DNA from: Oligella sp050920755
GTDB taxonomy: Bacteria > Pseudomonadota > Gammaproteobacteria > Burkholderiales > Burkholderiaceae_B
Direction: 5' to 3'
DNA length: 64,000 nt
NCBI RefSeq assembly: GCF_050920755.1
Contig: NZ_CP158480.1
Span: forward strand, 1,116,001 to 1,180,000
Every line of letters starts with the position of its first letter. The stretch's first letter is position 1. Below are positions 35,413-41,192 of this stretch, piece after piece. Below the pieces are notes generated by a model. That model worked only from the letters and a program-made list of their open reading frames with translations, was not told the DNA's origin and ran no database searches. The translations under genes and the position numbers were made by a program.

Positions 35413-35458
35413 AGCCGTTCAATACATTAGTAATGGTCAACTATTTAATAATGAGTAA

Positions 35459-35797
35459 ATGAATGAGCAAAATATAAATACTTATGACATGGGCACTAGA
35501 GTGAAGTTTTGTCGTGAAAAACGACAAATGTCACAAATGGACTTAGCCAAAAAAATTGGTGTATCACAAGGCACAATAGCGCACATAGAGTCAGGCAGAA
35601 ATCAATCCACTAAATACATAGTAGACCTAGCTAAAGCACTGCAAGTAAGTGCCGAATGGCTATCTGAGGGAAAAGGTAAGCTGGTGGATGGCTGGCCATT
35701 TCCAAACGTTTCTCAATCAGATTATTTAGCTCTATCTGATTCAACAAAACAAGAAATAGAACAATTTGTATTATTTAAAATATTGAATAACAAGTAA
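35459..35797 (+). CDS. XRE-family repressor-like regulator
   Basis: A 112-residue protein with an XRE HTH at residues 12-68 (VKFCREKRQMSQMDLAKKIGV, in short RQMSQMDLAKKIGVSQGTI, then HIESGRN and LAKALQVSAEWL), as in phage CI-type repressors but without the protease domain. It is divergent from the repA operon. Operator-like palindromes lie on both sides, one in the repA promoter and two in the promoter following its own gene. It is the best candidate for master control of replication and transfer. Confidence 0.75.
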   Translation: MNEQNINTYDMGTRVKFCREKRQMSQMDLAKKIGVSQGTIAHIESGRNQSTKYIVDLAKALQVSAEWLSEGKGKLVDGWPFPNVSQSDYLALSDSTKQEIEQFVLFKILNNK

Positions 35798-35838
35798 TTT
35801 AAATAAATAACTAAAATAAATGTCTTTTTATTTAAAAA

Positions 35839-35880
35839 TATTACTTAAGTATTGACTTAGTTTATTACATCAGTAATAAT
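35839..35880 (+). promoter_or_regulatory. Promoter with two operators, reading into the leader RNA
   Basis: A -35 TTGACT (35852-35857), 16-bp spacer and -10 TAATAA (35874-35879; shifted reading AATAAT) form a good sigma-70 promoter. TTATTAC-ATCA-GTAATAA (35862-35879), a perfect palindrome, fills the spacer and -10. A second palindrome TACTTAAGTA (35842-35851) abuts the -35. This is a classic repressor-controlled layout. Confidence 0.7.
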
Positions 35881-35902
35881 AGAACCATAGATTAATTTCT
35901 AT

Positions 35903-35914
35903 CGTTCTTTAACA
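35903..35914 (+). promoter_or_regulatory. boxA-like antitermination site
   Basis: CGTTCTTTAACA matches the NusB/S10-binding boxA of rRNA leaders (consensus TGYTCTTTRA plus A/C). It starts about 15-20 nt after the predicted transcription start. Confidence 0.55.
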
Positions 35915-36396
35915 TCTTTAGTGAATATTCAGACAGCGGTCTGATGCACGCTTTGGCTACAACTTCTCGATAATACAAAATTATTCGATAACTTACGAAA
36001 CAAGGGAATGTTGTAGAGAGCTAAGGGTTCAATGTCGGGCAGCCCTAAAACGAAATAGCCGTGTACGAAAAGTACAGAGCCGATTAAGAGTCCGCTCCGA
36101 CGTGGTGGCTACGCAACCACCCCACCGAAATACGCTTGTTGTGATGGTGGACAATGATATTGTCGCTGAGACAGTATCAAAGGATAATCACGTAAAGAAA
36201 TGGCTAGACCTACCTACTTTATAAAGACAAAAGTCATGCAGTAGGAAATCTAGGATACGACTAGCGAAACTTTAATAATCAAGCCGACAGGTCGGAGCAG
36301 TACGACAGAAAAGAGACTGGACGCAATCAGTGATCCAGTCTGCTTTGGTAAATACTCTTTCTGATAAAATGAGAGTATTGATTAAAGCAATTACTG

Positions 36397-36424
36397 ACCG
36401 TCTAGGAAACTAGACGGTTTTTTT
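36397..36424 (+). terminator. GAAA-loop terminator at the end of the leader RNA
   Basis: ACCGTCTAG/CTAGACGGT perfect stem with GAAA loop and seven T. The same hairpin, with one base change, is at 13540 and 37087. Confidence 0.8.
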
Positions 36425-36444
36425 ATGGAAAAGAGGGGTTTATT

Positions 36445-36714
36445 ATGAAGAAAGTGATTAAATATGCTCTCATTGCTAGTTTATTTGTATCATCACCGGC
36501 TTTGGCTTGGAACAGTCAACCGACTGTGAGATTAAGCACTGGTGCTACATTACCAATCCTGAAAAATGATGATGGCCAAACAATTGGCCGTATGCATAAT
36601 CATATATATATCAATCCTAATTCAAAGTATAAAAAAATTAATGCCACCACGTCACTCAATTTTAATCAGCTATTTAATGGCCTTGGTTTTGGTAATATCC
36701 GAATAACTTGGTAG
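36445..36714 (+). CDS. Small secreted hypothetical protein
   Basis: An 89-residue protein with a clear signal peptide (MKKVIKYALIASLFVSSPALA, cleavage after residue 21) and a short mature part rich in Asn and Ile. No family is recognised. GAGGGG precedes the ATG, which lies 20 bp after the terminator. Confidence 0.55.
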   Translation: MKKVIKYALIASLFVSSPALAWNSQPTVRLSTGATLPILKNDDGQTIGRMHNHIYINPNSKYKKINATTSLNFNQLFNGLGFGNIRITW

Positions 36715-36721
36715 GACGGCT

Positions 36722-36772
36722 ATGAGAGGAATGCGGAATCGCATAGCACATGGTTATTTTGAAGCGAAATAA
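36722..36772 (+). pseudogene. HEPN-motif fragment (HepT/DUF86-like remnant)
   Basis: A 16-residue frame MRGMRNRIAHGYFEAK contains the RNxxxHxY signature of HEPN toxins in the usual context (RNRIAHGYF). Nothing else of the toxin remains nearby. It may be a relic or chance similarity. Confidence 0.35.
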
Positions 36773-36841
36773 AGAAGATGAGCTAGAACAAGATATATTT
36801 AAAAAAATAAGAATTTCTTTCATAGAGAAAAAAAGGAGCCG

Positions 36842-37087
36842 TTGTTGAATCAAGAATTAATTGTAGGTGTTTATTGGCTTATATTACTGTTTTTTATGAC
36901 GATTTCATCATTCTTCATTAAAAATGAATTTAGAAATATCTATCGTGCCTTGTTTACTGTATTAATTCTTATGTTTTTATTATTTTTTAATAAAAATGAA
37001 GACCGAGAGCAAGCTAATACAACACAAATAGAAAGAAGTGTAGAAACTGATGAGAATAACACCTCAACAGCGCAAGAAAATAACTGA
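36842..37087 (+). CDS. Small membrane protein
   Basis: An 81-residue frame starting at TTG behind AAAAGGAGCC. Two transmembrane helices (residues 5-24 and 35-51) precede an acidic, Asn/Thr-rich tail. Unknown family. It lies in the region entering recipients early if oriT is as proposed. Confidence 0.45.
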   Translation: MLNQELIVGVYWLILLFFMTISSFFIKNEFRNIYRALFTVLILMFLLFFNKNEDREQANTTQIERSVETDENNTSTAQENN

Positions 37088-37115
37088 CCGTCTAGGAAAC
37101 TAGGCGGTTTTTTTT
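37087..37115 (+). terminator. GAAA-loop terminator (third copy)
   Basis: ACCGTCTAG/CTAGGCGGT with GAAA loop and nine T, overlapping the end of the preceding gene and 12 bp before the next. Confidence 0.75.
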
Positions 37116-37126
37116 TGGGAGCAGTG

Positions 37127-37426
37127 ATGGATAATCAATATTACTTTGCCAATACAAGAACCTATAAAGTTGGTGCTACTGATAAAGCTATGAAAAGTGG
37201 TAACGGTTATATAGTTGCTGATAATAAATATGAATTATGCAGATACTTGTCCGATTATATTCACGGCGTAAGAATATCAACGATAGACATGATTAAAAAA
37301 GCTGAGAACATGAGTGATGTTCGCGATATTATCAATCACCATGATTTAACCATATCTAAACTAGATGCAATGATTGCAGAAGTAAAACAGCTTGATAAAA
37401 ATCGGGGTCGGGGTATGGATTTTTAA
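37127..37426 (+). CDS. Small protein with the shared C-terminal tail
   Basis: A 99-residue soluble protein of unknown family. It begins at the ATG behind GGGAGCAG. Its C-terminus DKNRGRGMDF is almost the same as that of the JAMM protein (DKNRGRDF) and similar to those of the relaxase, LPD7 and TOPRIM proteins. It is therefore a candidate secreted substrate. Confidence 0.55.
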   Translation: MDNQYYFANTRTYKVGATDKAMKSGNGYIVADNKYELCRYLSDYIHGVRISTIDMIKKAENMSDVRDIINHHDLTISKLDAMIAEVKQLDKNRGRGMDF

Positions 37427-37455
37427 AGGGGTTAATATTCTAATAGGGAAAAATC

Positions 37456-37692
37456 ATGAAAACAGTTACATTAACTCAATATGAATTAGAAGAAATGTTA
37501 ACTGCTGCAGCCACGGCAGGAGCAAAAAAAGTATTTGATAATTTAATGGTATATAACAAAGCAGAAGCAGCAAAGCTTTTACGAGTTAGTTATATGACGT
37601 TGCAAAAACGTATTGACAGCGGTCATATTAAAACTGTAGACGGCCGTATTACTGGAGCTGAGATTAGTAGATATTTGGAGCAAGAAGAGTAA
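37456..37692 (+). CDS. xis: Excisionase-like helix-turn-helix protein
   Basis: Residues 28-75 form a MerR/AlpA-like HTH (YNKAEAAKLLRVSYMTLQKRI, in short NKAEAAKLLRVSYMTLQKR, then GHIKTVDGRI). Proteins of this size and fold at the attachment end of integrative elements act as recombination directionality factors. It ends about 90 bp before attR and 28 bp before two ATTACTCAA repeats. Confidence 0.7.
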   Translation: MKTVTLTQYELEEMLTAAATAGAKKVFDNLMVYNKAEAAKLLRVSYMTLQKRIDSGHIKTVDGRITGAEISRYLEQEE

Positions 37693-37719
37693 TGAATGAT
37701 ACAATATCTTGAAGTCGCT

Positions 37720-37739
37720 ATTACTCAAAAATTACTCAA
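37720..37739 (+). repeat. Two ATTACTCAA repeats beside attR
   Basis: Exact copies at 37720-37728 and 37731-37739 match those next to attL, spaced 11 bp; probable arm sites for Int or Xis. Confidence 0.65.
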
Positions 37740-37781
37740 GTAGCCTTGGTTAGTGTTGATTTATAAGGCTTTCAGAGTGCC

Positions 37782-37795
37782 CCCCGTGAGCACCA
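37782..37795 (+). repeat. attR core
   Basis: Exact 14-bp copy of the tRNA-Leu end, without the rest of a tRNA gene around it; marks the right end of the ICE. Confidence 0.85.
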
Positions 37796-37940
37796 TCATA
37801 CAAATTCATCCCTCTTTGATTTTCTTTAAAAACGACCTGCTAAGCCTTATGGATTAAGGGTTTGTTGTATTTTTGTCGTTTAATTTTCTTTAAGTTTTTT
37901 TAGTCTTGTTTAAGCTTTTTTAGGCATATTTACGCAAAAG

Positions 37941-37970
37941 TGTTGGCATCGTACACTGACGATGCCAACA
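37941..37970. terminator. Perfect hairpin right of the ICE
   Basis: TGTTGGCATCGT/ACGATGCCAACA, 12 bp with a 6-nt loop. No U-run follows, so its role is uncertain. The rest of 37796-38081 shows no gene. Confidence 0.5.
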
Positions 37971-38081
37971 GCGAAAAGCTGATCCCAACATGTTTTTGAA
38001 AGAATTTAACTCTTTAATTAAAACCGCGTTTACAACAAACTCTTTATAGGGTTGAAATTATTGCTCAACTTCAGTTGGGTA

Positions 38082-38349
38082 CTAGAGTGAAAAGATAAGA
38101 CGTTCTTTATCTTTACCAATGTTTTTCATTGTAATTTTAGTGAAGAAAGATCATTTGTACTCTTAGCATGTGTGCCTCCATAGGGAACTGTGTAACCATC
38201 ACATTCCCAATAACGCGCATCGTAATAGTCTTGTCGTGAACGTATGGTTATTGGGTGTCCGGGCTCAGTAAAAAACTCTCTGTATTTTCATTGTTATCAG
38301 TTTTCATGCCAGCTAAGTAGAAGCTACTTAGTGATCTATCAAATTGCAT
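38082..38349 (-). pseudogene. Alanyl-tRNA editing (AlaX-like) protein remnant
   Basis: Read on the minus strand with two frameshifts, this encodes ITIRSRQDYYDARYWECDG, VPYGGTHAKSTNDLSSLKL and KNIGKDKERLIFSL, which match the editing domain of AlaRS/AlaX proteins (the GGTH metal motif and the following KST and NIGKGKER-type end). The Cys of the usual CGGTH is Tyr here. The N-terminal frame starts at an ATG at 38349 but is also shifted. It is a decayed gene in the gap before the defence cluster. Confidence 0.6.
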
Positions 38350-38453
38350 ATATGTACCCTATACCTTATAATTTTGTAACTATCGGCCTAATGTAACTTA
38401 ATGTTATTTTTTTTGGGACTTTTTTAAGATTATGGTATTGAGGGGTGGTTTAG

Positions 38454-41192
38454 GTGGCAGTCAGTCAAGCAAGCATTATTCAGTCATTAGAAAACCTGGT
38501 CTCTGATTTGAATCAGAACGAGTTTATTTTTTCTTTTCTCGATGCTTACGGTTTTCCTAAAAGCACGATTACTCGCTTGAGAAAAGAAGGTGACAGTCGA
38601 AATGTGGCAGAAAACGGTGATATAGGACTGCGCAAACAACTGTATTTTCGTGCTTTGGCTGAGGGCGAAGACCTGAGTGCTCAGTTGGACGCATTGTGCG
38701 AGAGCAGCGTGGTGGCACGCAATGACATTCGTTTTGTGCTGGTGACTGACTTCAAAAACCTATTGGCTGTAGACCTGAAAGCAGACGAGCGATTAGATAT
38801 TGAAACTCAAGAATTAGATAAAAACTATGCTTTTTTCTTGCCTTTGGCTGGCTATGAAAAAGCGGTGATGTATTCCGAACACCCTGCCGATTTAAAAGCC
38901 TCCGAAAAAATGGGGCAGTTGTTTGATTTGATTCGTGAGCGCAATGCGCTCACGAACAAAGAAGATATCCACGCGCTTAACGTATTTCTTACTCGTCTTT
39001 TATTTTGTTTTTACGCCGAAGATACGGGGATTTTTGAGGAAGGGCAGTTCAGTTATGCACTTGAGTCTTATACCAAAGAGGATGGGTCTGATTTAGATCA
39101 GTTTTTTTCAGATCTTTTCACGGTTTTAGACCTAGAGGAAAAGGCGGCAGAGCGCAAAAAAATGCCAGCGCACTTTCAGTCCTTTAAGTATGTCAATGGA
39201 GACTTGTTCAGTGCTGATGAGCCTATCCCCGAGTTCAGCCGCAAAGCCCGTCGTATTTTGCTGGATTGTGCTCGTTTAAATTGGTCTGAAATCAACCCCG
39301 ATATTTTTGGTTCTATGTTTCAGGCGGTGATCGATGAGGAGCAACGCGGCAACTTAGGACAGCATTACACCTCTGTGTCTAACATCATGAAGGTGATTCA
39401 GCCCTTATTTTTAGATGCTTTATACGCAGAACTAGAAAAAGCCAAAGGCAATGAGAAAAAGCTTAAGGCATTGCTAGTGCGCCTGCAAAACCTAAGTATC
39501 TTTGACCCTGCATGTGGTTCAGGTAACTTTTTGATTATTGCTTATAAAGAGTTACGTCGCCTTGAAATGCAGATCATTGATGCGCTCAATGCCGCCAGTC
39601 AGCAGACGGTGATGTATTACTCCGGTATCAAGCTAAGCCAGTTTTACGGTATCGAAATAGACGACTTTGCTTGCGAGATTGCCACCTTATCACTTTGGCT
39701 AGCAGAGCACCAAATGAACACTGAGTTTAAAGCCAAGTTTGGTTATGCCGAGCCTGCTTTACCTTTGCGCGATGGTGGCAACGTGGTCTGTGGTAATAGC
39801 TTGCGTTTGGATTGGGAGGAGGTTTGCCCACCAGTTGATGAGCAGGGCGAAGAGCGGGAGGTTTATATTTGTGGGAATCCGCCATATTTAGGTACACGCA
39901 ATCAGAAAAGAATACATAAAGAAGATGTGAGTATTGTGTTTGGGGATTATAGGCTAAAAGGGAAGTTGGATTATATCTGTTGTTGGTTTTTTAAAGCTCG
40001 ATATTATCTAAAGAAAGCTAATAAAGGTAAGGCTGCTTTTGTGACAACAAATTCCATTTGTCAAGGTGAGCAGGTATCAGCTTTTTGGCCATTAATAATT
40101 AAAGATGATATGCAAATATTTTTTGCTTATCCTCGAATTATTTGGAAAAATAGCACAAAAAACGTTGCAGGTGTTCATGTGTCTATAATTGGAATCACTT
40201 TTTCAAAAGTAAAACCTATGCTTTTTGAAGAAGGGAGCGATGGTTGGCATAGTCGAGAGGTAGATTATATAAATTCATATTTGATTGCTGGAGGTGATGT
40301 AATAGTGAAGCCATCGCATAGTCCTTTAGTTGATGGGGTTAATGTGATGAGAAAAGGATGTTACCCTACAGATGGTGGAGGTCTTATATTAGACCAAGCT
40401 GATTTTGATTATATTTCCAATGCATACCCTTGTTTATTGTCATTGGTTCGTGAGTATGTTGGTGCGGATGAATTTATAAATGGTAGAAAGCGTTGGTGTC
40501 TTTGGTTAAAAGATATTGATGTTTCAGATTATGCGGCTAACTTGTTTATACAAGAAAGGCTAGAAGTAGTTCGGAAATCAAGGTTAAGTAGTACTAAGGA
40601 AAAAACTAGAGATTTAGCAAACCAACCTCATTTATTTGATGAGGATAGACAGCCACGCGAGGGGCATTATATCTTTATCCCCGTCGTCTCTTCAGAACGA
40701 AGACGTTATATTCCTATTGGGTTTTTACCTGCTACTACTATTGCTTATACGAACCAAATTATACCTAACGGTAATTTATTTGAATTCGGTATCCTCACCT
40801 CTGAAATGCACAACGACTGGATGCGTACCGTAGCAGGGCGTTTAAAAAGTGATTACCGCTATTCTGCAACCTTGGTTTACAACACTTTTCCTTGGCCCGA
40901 TGTGACCGAGCCTAAGCGTAAGCACATCGAGGCTTTAGCCGAGGAAATCTTACTTATCCGTGAAGACTATCCCGATAAAACTTTGGCGCAGCTTTATGAT
41001 CCCGACACCATGCCCGAGCCTTTATTACAGGCGCACAAAAATTTAGATCGTGCCGTAGAAGCCTTGTATAGAGAGAAGCCATTCCGTGATGCTTCCGAGC
41101 GCTTAGAGCATCTATTTGCCCGCTATGAAAAGTTGATTGCGGCGGAGAAAGAACAGGCGCTGGCAAAAAAGAAAAAGGGGAGTAAGTCGTAA
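38454..41192 (+). CDS. MmeI-like DNA methyltransferase, first gene of a three-gene defence cluster
   Basis: The 912 residues match the MmeI-type layout: N-terminal domain, helical spacer, N6-adenine methyltransferase core (motif I DPACGSGNF near residue 350; motif IV NPPYLG near residue 474), target-recognition domain and C-terminal helical domain. I see no D...ExK nuclease motif in the N-terminus, unlike MmeI itself, so this looks like a methylase without its own nuclease. It starts at GTG. Its TAA overlaps the ATG of the helicase gene by one base. The helicase and GIY-YIG nuclease that follow may supply the missing restriction activity. Confidence 0.82.
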   Translation: MAVSQASIIQSLENLVSDLNQNEFIFSFLDAYGFPKSTITRLRKEGDSRNVAENGDIGLRKQLYFRALAEGEDLSAQLDALCESSVVARNDIRFVLVTDFKNLLAVDLKADERLDIETQELDKNYAFFLPLAGYEKAVMYSEHPADLKASEKMGQLFDLIRERNALTNKEDIHALNVFLTRLLFCFYAEDTGIFEEGQFSYALESYTKEDGSDLDQFFSDLFTVLDLEEKAAERKKMPAHFQSFKYVNGDLFSADEPIPEFSRKARRILLDCARLNWSEINPDIFGSMFQAVIDEEQRGNLGQHYTSVSNIMKVIQPLFLDALYAELEKAKGNEKKLKALLVRLQNLSIFDPACGSGNFLIIAYKELRRLEMQIIDALNAASQQTVMYYSGIKLSQFYGIEIDDFACEIATLSLWLAEHQMNTEFKAKFGYAEPALPLRDGGNVVCGNSLRLDWEEVCPPVDEQGEEREVYICGNPPYLGTRNQKRIHKEDVSIVFGDYRLKGKLDYICCWFFKARYYLKKANKGKAAFVTTNSICQGEQVSAFWPLIIKDDMQIFFAYPRIIWKNSTKNVAGVHVSIIGITFSKVKPMLFEEGSDGWHSREVDYINSYLIAGGDVIVKPSHSPLVDGVNVMRKGCYPTDGGGLILDQADFDYISNAYPCLLSLVREYVGADEFINGRKRWCLWLKDIDVSDYAANLFIQERLEVVRKSRLSSTKEKTRDLANQPHLFDEDRQPREGHYIFIPVVSSERRRYIPIGFLPATTIAYTNQIIPNGNLFEFGILTSEMHNDWMRTVAGRLKSDYRYSATLVYNTFPWPDVTEPKRKHIEALAEEILLIREDYPDKTLAQLYDPDTMPEPLLQAHKNLDRAVEALYREKPFRDASERLEHLFARYEKLIAAEKEQALAKKKKGSKS

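Larger units (their letters stand above)
35885..36424 (+). ncRNA. Long structured leader RNA with boxA (candidate new RNA)
   Basis: About 540 nt without a reading frame lie between the promoter and a terminator. Visible helices include CAGAC/GTCTG (35930-35943), CTACAAC/GTTGTAG (35957-36016, enclosing CGATAAT/ATTATTCG), TGTAC-GAAAA-GTACA near 36063-36077, GGTGG/CCACC near 36100-36116, CCGA/TCGG near 36282-36293, AGACTGGA/TCCAGTCT (36314-36341) and AATACTCT/AGAGTATT (36351-36379), then the terminator. GTTCTTTAACA at 35904-35914 matches the rRNA boxA consensus. It does not look like tmRNA, RNase P or a group I/II intron. In the circular element it would be the 5' part of a transcript reaching xis, int and transfer genes. 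Confidence 0.6.
2524..37795. mobile_element. Integrative and conjugative element with plasmid-type replicon, in tRNA-Leu
   Basis: The limits are two copies of a 14-bp sequence (CCCCGTGAGCACCA): the 3' end of tRNA-Leu at 2524-2537 and an isolated copy at 37782-37795. A tyrosine recombinase starts 160 bp inside the left end and an excisionase-like gene ends about 90 bp inside the right end. The cargo comprises a full VirB/VirD4 secretion system, MOBP relaxase and MobC, oriT-like site, topoisomerase III, ArdC, a BcgI-like restriction system, a toxin-antitoxin pair and a RepA/iteron replicon. Base composition is clearly more A+T-rich than the tpiA and lysC flanks. The set is complete enough to be self-transmissible, although activity cannot be judged from sequence. 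Confidence 0.9.

Noticed and set aside
35885..36424. Leader RNA as tmRNA, RNase P RNA or a group I/II intron
   Set aside because: No tmRNA tag frame or tRNA-like end, no RNase P core sequences, no intron domain V or intron-encoded protein.
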